Shown here one piece after another: positions 21,901 through 35,300 of a DNA stretch of 64,000 nucleotides. The notes under the pieces are model-generated. The model saw nothing but the letters and a program-made list of their open reading frames with translations. It was not told where the DNA came from and made no database searches. Each line of letters starts with the position of its first letter. Positions within the stretch are counted from its first letter, which is position 1. Both the position numbers and the translations under genes were made by a program. Where the stretch lies: contig LR746271.1 in NCBI GenBank assembly GCA_902729315.2, positions 3,246,001 to 3,310,000 of the forward strand, given 5' to 3'. Source of the DNA: Spirodela intermedia (Eukaryota; Streptophyta; Magnoliopsida; Alismatales; Araceae).

Positions 21901-24900
21901 CGTCTAGATCTTATTGACTGTGCTGGTTGAGTTGAACGCGTGGATGAAATTGATGTTCCGTTAAACGATGGACTTGGATCATTCATACACGGATACTCAT
22001 CCTTTGGCAGTTCACCTTTGCTGAGTTTCTCAATTAGCTCCTGAAAAAGAGATAAAAATACAAAATCATTTTGACAGTAATTGATGAGGAAACATACTGC
22101 TGTTCCTCTACATTGATCACCTACAGGCATGAGTGCTAACCCACCTCTATCATGGGATAGAACCGTGCAAGTTGCCATGTTCCTTCCTGATCATGCCGCT
22201 CCTTTCTGGAAGCATGCTTCTTCTAAATTAAAAGGAAAAACGCTGAGTAAGCACCAAAAAGTAATTACTGTGGAAGGAAGAACAGGAAATTGAAGAATTT
22301 AAAGACAACACATACAGATGTCTACCTTTTGTATGTCAAATTTGAGAGAGAAACCAGAACCAGTTGCCTTCTTGCTATCTGAGCCCCCCAAGAATTTCAT
22401 GTTATTTACAGCATTCATATCATCAGAAGATAATCTGGCTAACTGTAAAATAAAAGGGGCACATGTTACAAGGTAAACATACAATCAAGGTTAAATCAAG
22501 GTACAAAGTTAATAATATAGCCATATGCACCATAAAATAATGTTTGACAAAGATCAGACCACCTCTCAGAAAAGTTCATCGATAAAAATATGTTCGTACG
22601 TGATCAGAAAAGCAGACAATGTGAATGTAAGTCTAAACTTCATTATAAAATGGAAATTACTACGCACAAGGACACCATCAAGATGAAGGACAATCAAACA
22701 AAATAAATGAGTCAAAAGATGGCATTCAGATTAAACAAAAGAACTCCCTTTCCACCACAAACATAAGCAGACAACCAAAACATTCAAACCCTTTTCATAT
22801 CAGGACGACATTTTCCACAAAGCATGTAATTGACGTAGCCAAAGACTAACTGAAATCGTTTCACTGAGAAAGAAAAAGATTAGAATCACTACCACGACAC
22901 GAATTTAGTTAATAACAACAAATGTTAATAGCTACGAACATCAAAATATCTGTTACAAATCAAATCAGTTTGTTCAGACTGAAACAAAATGAACAGAATG
23001 CAAAGAATGGAGATCCTGAAAAGAAAGAAAAGGAACCCAAGGCGACAAAAATGAATGTTCTTCGATCACTGAAAGTACGGCAGAGTTCACTTCTCTTTGT
23101 ATGACTGCTGCAAGGAACTATGCGCAGGACTGATAGCAAAAACCAAAAGCCATGGTACAAGAAAGGAGTAGATGTAACACTACATTAACAGACTAATGCA
23201 TTGTCTATGAAGAAAAAGAGACATTCAAGTTGCAAACACCATACTCTATCTACCAACCATGCTTTGGGGAAAGCGAAAATAATGGTCTGTGATGAGTAAA
23301 TATCAAACAATAGTTACGACTTCCGTCTCATTGTGTGTTCTAGCATCATCCAGCTCTCATGCAAAATTGATTTTGCATGATAAAAACAAGAATCAAAAGA
23401 TATTACTAACTTATGCATTCAACCGATTTATTCAACATAGACATGGTATACATAACCACAAAAGTACAAAAGTGGGCAACGATACAGCTAAGATTCAGCT
23501 AGAAAATATATGAATATGGCAAACAAAAGGTCCTGTTACCAACAATCCACACGGCAGGGGCTTAATTTGCAAATACTTAAATGAAAACATAAACTGAAAA
23601 AGATTCATCTTGAACTGCCCATGCAGGCTGATGAAAAAAGGTTGAGGAGCATAGAAGTTCTGGCATTCTTTCAGATCAACAAAACCAGATCCTTAGTACA
23701 ATTTTGCAGAAAAATTATGCTCCATTTATGCATCCAAGTTTCAACATAAAAGAATTGAGGTCCGGATAGCATTTAATCAGAACTAGAAATCGACCAACAC
23801 CAGAAACCATGCAAAAACAACTTCAAGGAATCATGCAAATCATTATGAAGCAAAGAATGTCTGATAAAGATGAGAACCAGTGCCAAGAAACCTCAAATAT
23901 GCATCCTTTTCTGCAAGAAATAAAAAGTATAAAGAAAACTTTAACTCAGCAAACATTCTCATGGGAAGCAGGAAATTCCTGTGCTGAACAAACTAAAACA
24001 TTTTTTTAAGTTTATCTCCAGACATAGGAAGCAGGGCATCCAACTAACAGATTTATCTCTGCACCTATGGGGAGATAAACAGAAGGGAAAGGAGTGCAAT
24101 TTTCGTATATTCTACATCTATTCTGTATACTGACACTTTAATATGTATGGTAAGGAATGTTGTCCTTAAGGAGAGCACTCAGGACAGAACAGGCTGAATA
24201 AAATTTGCATAATTGGAAAGAATCATTTCTTTCGGAAAAGTTGATCAGAGCCAGGTCCTAGTACTTCTACGTTTCTGTCAGGTGTAAAACAGTGAACATT
24301 ATCTAAACTTCAACAGATCGTATCATTACCTGGAAATTTTACAATACATAAACATTTATGTTAACCTATGGCATTAATTATAAAAAAAATCTACACATCT
24401 CTGGCTGTTATGTTATCAATCAATTTGATTACGTACAGTACACTATCTCAGCATGCCTACATGCTAGTGTTTTGTGCTGTTACTCCAGGTTAAACTTTGC
24501 CAAACACGTTTCTTAATAGAATTTGATTCCGATATAGTGCTCTATGTTAATGTAACATAAAACAACTGGTTCTGAGTGAAACTGTATTCATGAGCTACTA
24601 TATTTTCCTCAAGTATTTATGGATAAAAAAGTACGTTTCATTTTGGTAATTAAATTGGATATCAAAACTGTACCACCTTTAACCATATGTCTAGGGTACA
24701 GAACCTGAAACTTTCCCAATATCATCCAATCTAACCGGTAAATTCTCACCTATTAAACTGTAAAACGATCTATCAGCCACATAAACAATACACCTGGCAG
24801 GACTCCCCCATTATTTAAATAGTAAACAAGTCATGAAAATCAAAGAATATTCTATAATCCGACCAATAAAATAATAAATTCAATTACTCTCATGCCTCCC

Positions 24901-27900
24901 ATGCCTGAAGAGAATCCCAAAAACAATACACTACTAAAGAGTGGGACTACTTTACAGGTCTATTTTTTTAAGGGTATCTAAATCATATACTCTACATCTT
25001 CCATTCATAAATGGTATCATTGAGCTGCATCTACAGTTGTAGTTAGTTATTTGCAGATACTGGTAAAAACTCCCATTAGACTCAACATTATGTTCATGAA
25101 CTTCATTCAAAAATCATGCCGAGTAAATGATGAAGAGAGAAATAGTTACCTGCATCAACTTTAAGCCTTTGTCACCTTCAAACTTCTCTGGATAAATAGA
25201 AGCATAAATCATTAGCAAACGCAACTTGTTTTCGCGAGTTGCCTCCTGCACAAAGGCCATCACTCATCAGAGTTATCTCCTGCCAGATTGGAAAATAGCA
25301 TGGTCTAAGACTAGTTAATCTCGATCAGCAACTTTTTTTGCAAAAGAACCTGATTTGCCCGGAGAAAATTGATCATTTCCTTTGTCCCTGCATCCCCAAA
25401 AACAAGATCTTGCTCTAGCTGACCAACATCCCGAAGCCCAAGCTCCCTGACTAGTTTGTTTAGCTTTCCAGCAATCTGCAAAAAAGAAATTTCAGCATAA
25501 TAATAAATTAAATTCACAAGAAATACATTCATTTAACATTTTATTGTGGAACAAGTGACAACCAGTATAATTACATGACTACTTTCTCCTTTCCAAGATT
25601 CATTACAAGAGGCGATTAAAAATAAAAAGCATGATTTCCTGACAGCAGATGGTTCCAAACGTTATCTATTAAAATGAAAACAGGGAGATACATTCCCACT
25701 ATCAACTCTCAAAACAAGCAGATGGATATACAGATGTACACAATCAGTTGACAGAAAAAAAAATTCATCATTATAGTGTTTGCGAATTTAAATCAAAACT
25801 CCTCATGGCAAGACAACTCAATTCTCTCACGATAAAAGAAACAACAAGAATAACTATGCTCACTAAGCAGATAGCATGGCAAAACATGTCATTGTCATGT
25901 ACTGCTTGTCCAAAGTGTCGATAGGGTGCACAGCATTGAACAAAGATTGTTTCTTAGGTATTAGATATCTCACATGCAACATTGTGTCCAAGGAATAAGC
26001 TACAGCCTCAATCAACTTTTAGCAAATTGTTTAACATTTAAACTGGTAATTTCGTTTTCCAAAGAGAATGAAATGAAAGCAGCTTTGTTTTGGTAAAAGC
26101 CTTTAATAGGCCTGAATTTGGCATTTTCTTCTTCTTTGAAGCAACTGCATAAAAATGGTCCTTTTATCGGAGCAACCAATAAACAATGTCCATGTTCTCT
26201 CTGAATGCTCTATGTTTTTCTTTTTGCTATGTGCATTCAAGTTTTTCTGTCTGCTTATCAATTTCTCCAACGCAAGGAAGCATCTGAGCAAGGTTTTAAA
26301 ATTCAAGCTTGCCTCCGTGGCAATGTCGTTTCCATGATAGAGACAACCTAATTAATAACAATATTGTTTGGTGTAAATACCAAGATCACAAATGGATCAA
26401 GTAGCATAACCTGTAAACGAAAATCTTTATGCATATCCACACCAAGGTAAACACCACGTGTAGTGACTTCGGGTGACATCTAATATTTGTCTACCATCAG
26501 GTAAATAAATTTTATGCAATCTGATAACAAGGAAAAGGCAAGTATGATTATTAAGATGTGCATGATTATTGAAGTTATTATCATATTTAATAGTAAGGAA
26601 TATGATATTCACACCTAATAGAGGCATACACGATCGCACTTGTTTCAGAGTTCCACTGTAGACTGATAGCTATGATATGTTATTATTGATAGTGATAGAA
26701 AATTGCAACGTTCTTCCAATAATAATGGTTTAAAATTTAGGACTGAAAACTATTGAATATTATAGGCTCATCTAGGTCATGGCCATATTGGCCTCTCGAT
26801 TAGGTTTTGAGTCCTTCCCTCTCCCTCTCCCTCTCCCTCTCCCTCTCCCTCTCTCTCCTTTATGTACTCTCTATTTCCATCATGGTATCAGAGTGGGTTC
26901 CATCTGGCAGAAACCCTAGAGGTGGGGCAAGATGTCCTCCGCTCACCATCACCGCTACCAGCACCACCCCTGTCTGATCCTGCCACCAGTACGGCACCAC
27001 CCTGTCCACTGCTGCCCCTATCTGGGGTTTCTCTATTCGGCACCATTCATCTGTTTGGCATCATCTTCTGTTTGGCACCATCTTCTGGTCGCCATCACCC
27101 CCATCTCCATCTGTCTGCGTCTCCTTCCAACCCAGATTGGAGGGCTCTCATCCTTCATCTGGCAGAGACCAGAGAGACACCCACAGCCAATGTCACTACC
27201 AAGTGGCACTCTCTCCACAGGGATCAGTAGTCAACAGTCAAGTCAAAATTCAACGACTCAATTAAGAGTTAATGGTCAAAGTCAACAATCAAATTTGGAT
27301 TGTGTCTATTATTTTCCCCGTGATGGCTGATGAATCAAAATCCTTGATAGCTCTGCAATCAACAGCAACAATCCGGAGTAATATCATTACAACTTGAAAA
27401 TTAAATGACAAGAACTATACTCTACGGAGTAGATCTGTCAAGACCTATTTCAAAGGTCAAAACAAGACTAAGCACCTCACAGATGGACCCCCCCCCCCTC
27501 TGATCCAGCTAGATTGGAACAATGGAAACAACAAGATGCAAATCTTCTCAGCATATTATGGAACTCTATGGAGTCAAATGTTGATGATTTGATAAATCAT
27601 CTTGATACTTGTAAGGCAATATGGGACCATCTTGTTCTTACGTTTTCTAATAATATTTCAGGAATATATGATATGATTATTAAATATTATGGATTGAAGC
27701 AAGGAGATAAGAGCTTGAGTCAATATTTTAGTGAGGTGACGTGACTCAGGGATGATCTTCATACTTTATTACCTATCTCTAGGGACATTCAGATGATGCC
27801 AAACCAGCGTGCACAAATGACTATCCTGAAGTTTCTTGTGGACTTTGAGCAGAATATGATGGTGTTCGTAGTCAGATTCTATCTGGAGATGAATTGTCAT

Positions 27901-29276
27901 CACCTGCTGAGACATATCAACATATCTCTCAGGCTTTTCTAACCTAGGAAGGTACACGAACTACTTCAACAGCTAGTGAGACCACTGCCTCGATGTCTAC
28001 TCAAGCAGCTGCAGAGACTACTCACGTGGCCATGGGCAAGGTGTTGGTATTCACGTGACTGCACTCATTGTAGAAGAAGGGGTCACACTAGAAATACCTG
28101 TTATGACTTACATGAACATCCTCTAAAACAACCAATCTAGCTGCTTCAAGAGAGAAGGGGGAGAATAGAGTTACTCGCCAGATGATATTGTCAAATGAGT
28201 ACACTCAAATCCCCCAGTCTTGTGCAGCTCAGCAGGTCTCATCAATAGTTGCATTTCTCATTCAGATAGTGTGCACTCCTTGTATTTCTCAAGAATCTCA
28301 TATTTCTTCACTAGTGAATCGCCACTTTGAATTCTTGACATTAGTGCTTCTAATCATATAATAGGCATATCTAGCAAGTTTACATCTTATTCTAGTCATC
28401 CTGGTGTCTCTAATGTTACCCTAACTAACAAATCAACCACACATATCTTAGGTGTGGGGACAATATCTCCATCATTTGAACTATCTCTTAAATCAGCCCA
28501 TGTACCAAAATTTCCTTTTAACCATCTCTTTTGCTACTAATGTGGTGAATCAATTTCTGGAACAACCATACACCAAGCATCTCAATATGAGCATACAAAT
28601 ATTGAGGAATCTCATAGATAGTCCAAATAGAAGACGGCTATACAAGAATAATGGTCATCACACAGCACAAGGTTTTTCAAATGTCGATTGGGCTTTTTGC
28701 AGTCTAGACAAGAGATCTATTACTGACTACAATAATTTCCTTAGTGGCAATCTTATTTCTTAGAAAGGTAAGAAACAACATGTGATCTTGCAATTAAGTG
28801 ATGAATCATAGTACAAGGCAATGCATATACTACATGTAAACTTATATGGATCATACATCTTTTTGAAGAACTTGGTTTTCATCATGAAGGTCCTGTGGAG
28901 TTTAAATGTGAAAATCAGGCAGCAATTCATATCTCGTCTAATCCTATGTTTCATGAGAGAACAAAACACATTGAAGTTGATTGTCACTTCATCAAAGAAA
29001 AGATCCAAGTGAAACTCATCACTATAGTCTAAGTTAACTCTACAGATCAACTTGCATGTGTTCACCTAGTCTCTGAATTTTCATAGGATACAATTTCTAT
29101 GTAACAAGCTAGGTGCATATGACATATATGCTCCAGCTTGAGGGGGGATGTTGAATTTTATAGGCCCATCTAGGTCATGGCCATATCAGTCCAACTAGGT
29201 ATGAGCCCTATCTGCCCATCTAGGTCCCTTGAGTCTCTCAATTAGGGTTTGAGTCGAGTCCTTTCCCTTTCCCTTT

Positions 29277-29364
<88 letters not shown>

Positions 29365-32300
29365 CTTTGTGTACTTTTTGTTTCTATCAAAAACAAAGAA
29401 GCACCCCACTTGTATAAGGTTAGATGAACCAAGAAGATATCTAATAAGGAGATAAAAACTCAATAATGTGATGCAATCAATATGGATGCATATTGTATAA
29501 CTTTAGAAAAGTCATGATAGTTTGATGGCAATATTATGTCTTGGTATGCACAACATTAGTTCCATTTAGAAGAATAATGAGAAGATCATTTATCAACTAT
29601 GGAAAAAAGATCAGATAAAAATCATATCACAGAAGAAAAATTCGTTATAAATGTTTATTGAGAATGGTTCTAATAAGATGTTGATAAAGCTGCAAAAATT
29701 CATCTAAGGTAGAATCAACATCAAGAGAAATCTTCTTCTTCTATTTCAGCATGCTAGTACTCTAAGGGTGTGCCTAACAATCTCTTCTCTCACACCAAAG
29801 GTGAGCACCACGTTAACTTCAGTCCTTGGCCAAGCCTACCTAAGGAATCTCATTTATGAATGAGTCCTAAGGAGCATAAAATTATCAAAGAACAATTAGA
29901 TGGCTTGATGTAAAATGGGCTAGCACAAGAACAGATGAGTCTGTATGTATCCAGCTTTATATATAACAAAAAATCTTAAAAACCACCATATATGTCTTGA
30001 TAGTAAAAAAATCAGCAATGTTACTAATAAATATATATAAATATAAATTCTTTGTGTTGAACTAAAAGTACACATGAAATAGTATTTAAATAGTTGCCTT
30101 GCCATATTTTCAATTAATGTTCACGATAGAATATATTGGTTCAATTGTGAGGACACAAGTAATGTTATCACAAGAGATGCAAGTAATAGCATTTTACAGA
30201 AATAAATCTTCATAAAGCACACTGGAAGTGAACCACCAATTAGATGGTGCTTTATGTTGTGGTGCATACATAGCACAAATGAGTAATGCTTGGCATACCA
30301 AGAATTTGATCACCAGGTACTACAATCAACATTCAAACTATTATTCATAAAACATTAATAAGTATGTACCATAGATAACATTTGTCTGACAATTTAGTTT
30401 CAACTTAAAACATTAATGAAGTTGACTAAATCATGTGATGAGTACACTTTTAAAATTGTTGCACAATGACCTTGCAAACTAAAATAAAGGGGTTTGCTTA
30501 TTTGCAAGAATCATATAGGCTAATAGAGAGTTAATATGGTAAGGCAGACCATTTAAGTACTATATCAAGTGGAGCAGAAGCATAAACAGCCTGAAGACCC
30601 ATTTAAGTTGAAGTTCGCAAAATTATGAAATTGGGCATGTAACAAGACATGTTTTAAGACATTCATATTTAGATTTCCCCTTTCATATTTTTATTTTTAG
30701 TTCTTTTTTTTTACCTCCTATCTATTTTTAGCTCTTTCTATTTTTATCCTTCCTTCAATTTTTAATTTCTTTCTATTTTAAAACTTATATTTCTATTTTC
30801 GAATTTCATTTAAAATTCAAATTTAGATGACGAATCAAGAGACTTCAACCTATTAAAAGGCACCCCATGTGGCCCAAGAGACATTCTAATTTCAATGAAT
30901 AAATTTCATGAGTTTCTTTTGCTCGTACATACTCTCCATTTGCTAGTGGACTCTAACATCCCTATGGACTCAGGAAGCCATTTTTGAACATGTGGACTCA
31001 AGATCAACCCCTTGTGGATTCGAAGGCTGAAATCTCTATGTTTTGTGGACTCAAACCAAGGAGTTTTTTAACAAAATCATGTTCCTTGTGAACTTAAGGT
31101 CATGATTTTACTTCCAAAATATTCAAAAAAAACTGAACGTGATCCAATAATCTGCTACATCATGTATGGTATTAGTCAAGAAGAGGATTTCATTTACAAG
31201 AAGAGTTTTGTTTTTGCTTATCCATAGTAAGCCATACAAAAAACACATTATATCAGTGGAAGAATAACATAACATGTCATTGTATACAGGTCAACTTCAT
31301 TATATGATAAAAGACAAGCAACATAGAGCACATGGTTAATATTTCTTTCGAACAAGTACTTTGTTTAGATAGAATACCTAAGCAATTACTTCTATGACAC
31401 CAAATTTCTATCTCACTTTTCACTTACCCTATGGAAGGTCTGACACACCCATGAACTTAAGCGTCAATCATGACCATTAATTAACGATCCAATTGAATTG
31501 GCTAGTAAGACATTGGACAACTACCATCACTGCATCGTGAAGGGATAAACACAAATTGGAGGATTTTTCTGTAGATCTGGTAGCATTCACCTATAGTTGC
31601 ATGGTTAACATAACACAAGAAAATCTCTTTTTCCCACTAATATTTCCATCCTAACATCTTTTTCGACATTATATTAACCAAAGCTGATCTTGTTGTCATC
31701 CTCTAGATTAATATCTAGGTCTATCTGGGTCCATCTCAGCATTGGCCTGCACCAAGAGATGCCCCGTCTTCTATCCTCCTGCCACAGGCAAGTGCTTGTA
31801 GGGTAAACAGATGCTTCCTTCGTCCTGTGTCAAAAGTTCTCATCTCATAGATGAGAAAAACTGGAGCCCTGCATACCACTTAGTTATGATCGTTCAGTCC
31901 AGATGTACTAGCATAACCGGCCTTTTTGTGTACAGGGCTTTCTTGGAGTCAGCATACACCACAAGAAACTGCACGCCGATACATTGTTGAGGATGACAAG
32001 AATATCCTAGTGACAACATGAGACTATGATCCGCATCTTGCTGAGATGGAGGCGCCTTGGGGTTGAGTCTTAACAATGGAGATAACAAATGTTCCATCTG
32101 TAACCACACTCGTTGGCTCTTACACTAGAAAGCAATTGGCTCTTAACTATCTAACTCCATCTAAAAGAAGTCTCGACATTTCACAACCCAAGCCAGGGCC
32201 AAAAGTTGCAGATCATCAGGACGCACAGCACTAACCTACATTTGACTATCATAGCTGCAGTTAATGATCTCTACTGTGACTGTTCTTCCAACAGAACTTC

Positions 32301-35300
32301 TTGCTTCATCACCGTCAACATCAAATTATATTTTTTCTACACTGGAAATTAGAAGAGTAAGTTGCAGCTATCACCCTAATCAAGTGGATAAAATTATTTC
32401 CCTCTTTCTTCATTTATCTCACTGAATATTCATTTATTCCATTATCGTACTTTATCCCCAATCGCAATCCATTGTTCCCGTTGTTTTGATCATTAATAAG
32501 GTATACCAAATCAAACTATGTTAATTCCAGATACCATGTTCAATATTGAGATCAGCTGGCCAAGCAAACCTATTCTCCTATTTGAAATCTTATATCTTCG
32601 TATGTTTACATTATTTTTACTAACATGAAAATAGCACTAAAATATAGAACTTTACTAGACAAAATTGCATGGCCTGTGCCATGATGGCATGACTCTACGC
32701 AGCAACAAATCAAAACTGTAACGAGACATTTGAATGAGAAGATTCACTTTTCAATCACATTCAAAGAAGTTATTTGTTAAGTATTTCTGTTAGAAAAGAA
32801 AGGCTAGTTTCCCAAGGAGAATAAATAAAGAAACCAACGTGCAGAAGAAGTAACTAACATCTACATGCAGGGAAAGCTTGTCAACTTGCTCACTATATTG
32901 AGGTAATGCTTGGACCATTTTCTGCAAATCTCTAGTCGAAAGTTCACCGCCACCTCTGTAAGGAGACAGATTAACACAGTTTACACATTAGAAAATGGTG
33001 TATAAACCATCAGACGTGTCCAAGAAATGGAATGCAGTAAAAAGTGAGATCAAGGTCAATGATGGATATTAACTAACCACTAAAAGCCCAAATCGTCACA
33101 TGAGATAAAAGAATCATTCAACATTGTTAAAAATATAAACAGAGTCAAACATTGAACTGTATGGTTTCTTTAATCAACAGCAGAGGCTTTTGTAATTGAC
33201 AAATTAACACTTTCATCCCAATAAAGAATCTCACGACATTTAACTCATACCCTGATTACCTTCCAACCTTGACAGTAAAAACTTGCAACTCATAGAAGTC
33301 ATGATAAAATAGCCAAGAATGTACCAATGAAAAATGACCTTTACGAAATGAATTCCATATGTTTTAGCAAAAGAGCTAGCATAACCCACAAAACACATTT
33401 ATAAACATTTCATGTGAGAATACATTCTATCTCAAGAAGGGTTGAAAGCTAGTATTTCAAATGCAAATCCACTAAAGTGTTCATAAAAATTCGTTAAATA
33501 ATGATCACTCAAAATGAGGTTAATCTTGGCCTATCTGATTTATTATTTAATTCAAATATTCCTCCTCATTTATTCTATTAAAATAAAAAATCTTCATTGG
33601 TTTAAATTTTTCCCATATTTTCTAATTTAATTTTTCGGATATAACCATTTAATAATTTCATAATTAACAAAATACTCTTAATAAATATTACTTACATAAT
33701 TGTCTTTATGGTTTTAGTATTATAAATTTATAAATATCCTTTCTCATTTAAACCATTAGTGTATAATTATATTAACTAAAAACTTTAATGCATTTGAAAA
33801 GCATTGGCTATGTATGACGCCTTGGTCACCTAAAAACCTTGATAAAAACATGTTGTATTTAGTACTATAGCTTGAATGTCTTGACGTATCCTGAGAGAAT
33901 AAAATTGTGGCACAACACGTCAAAAAGATGAGAATTGTTCATTCCCCATTCAGATTTTGAGCAGTGGACAAAAATCTTCCAAAATCTATCAATATGTAAT
34001 AAATTTAAATGTTTCTGGAAAACCAGTACTTTTAAGAATTCATTAATGAGTGACACAGGCAAGCTTCTTATAAATCTATTAGGATTGCAATTAAAATCAG
34101 AAGAAGACATCGATATGTAGCACATTGATATCCTCCATTTCCAGCAATGACTCCTGAGAAACATGCCTCTAGCACTCTAGTACGTGAATGAGGGATTCAT
34201 GAACCAAACGGTATCCTTTAACCAAGTCAGGACACCTAGAGCCTCCATAATCAGTTGTTATAGGTTATTTGTAAAACTACAAGAAAAAGAATAGCCAAAA
34301 ACTCACCTACAATGAGCATCATTGGATAAACGCATTCCGAAATCTAACACGGTATTCTATTCATTTTTGCCCTTATAATGCTGCCTTCACATGAGGTTAA
34401 AAAGGCAACTGAGAGACATCAAACTTGTCTTATTTAAACAAAACTAAGAAAACAATATAGTAATTGAAATGAATTCCACCAGTGACCACATCCACCACAC
34501 AAGGAGTTTATGACTAGGTTCATCCCGCTGGTCATCTCCAGGTCCAGACGGCCAGATGTCCAACCGGAAAACCAATAAGCCAACAAAGAATCCGAAAGCG
34601 AGTCCAAATTCTCAGTAATTCTCAGAACTCTACCACTGAACTAGTGTAATAGCACAGTAGCGAATTCTTCTTGATAAGCATTTGTCTGGTTTGTCAGATT
34701 TATTGGATATGTTTTACAAGTAACAAAACACATACCTAGAATCCAATATGGAAAGTAATGAAAGGCAAATTTTGGACTGATAATTCGCGGACAATTTGAA
34801 CTCTTAAGCTTTACAATCATCAAAAGATGAATTTCCTGAGCACAGGCTTTCTAAGCTGATAATTTTGATAAGCTGCATAAATGGTTATCTTGATATTATG
34901 CTGCCAAACTAAGATTATATATTCTATAGCTGTTCACTGATTTCATACATCAACTGAGCAAACAATCCTCATTCTTTGTATGTGAACAGTTATTGGTCTG
35001 TCTGCTAGCAACACTCAGGTACTCAGCGATTGGTAAAATTGCTTCAATAGTAATTAGTTACAGCATATAAAAACGACAGAGCAGCAGACCGTTTTTTATT
35101 CCATTGGTAATCCATAGGAAAATGTACGCATGCAGCTGTACGGATTTTAATCTCCAAAGTGATTTCAATCAAACCGAAATAAAAATGTGCATCCACAAAA
35201 GATGCAAGTAAAAACGTACCTAGAACCATGGTGAATTTGTGCTGCTTTGTTCTTTGATAAGAAATTCGTCATTTTCTCATGCAACTTTTCACTTGCCTGA

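Larger units (their letters stand above)
26746..29394 (+). mobile_element. Short Ty1/copia element with internal deletion, in SEC1 intron 13
   Basis: An LTR retrotransposon with both ends defined. The 5' LTR is at 26751-26882, the primer-binding site TGGTATCAGAG begins at 26883, a polypurine tract (GAGGGGGGA) lies just before the 3' LTR, and the 3' LTR is at 29149-29389. The 5-base direct repeat AAAAC flanks both ends (26746-26750 and 29390-29394), as expected for a target-site duplication. The interior (about 2.27 kb) keeps gag, part of protease and the RNase H end but lacks integrase and most of reverse transcriptase. The element lies antisense to SEC1. It is non-autonomous and inactive by itself. 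Confidence 0.9.

Noticed and set aside
29238-29463. Arg-Glu rich open frames on both strands
   Set aside because: They are translations of the CT/GA run in the copia 3' LTR.
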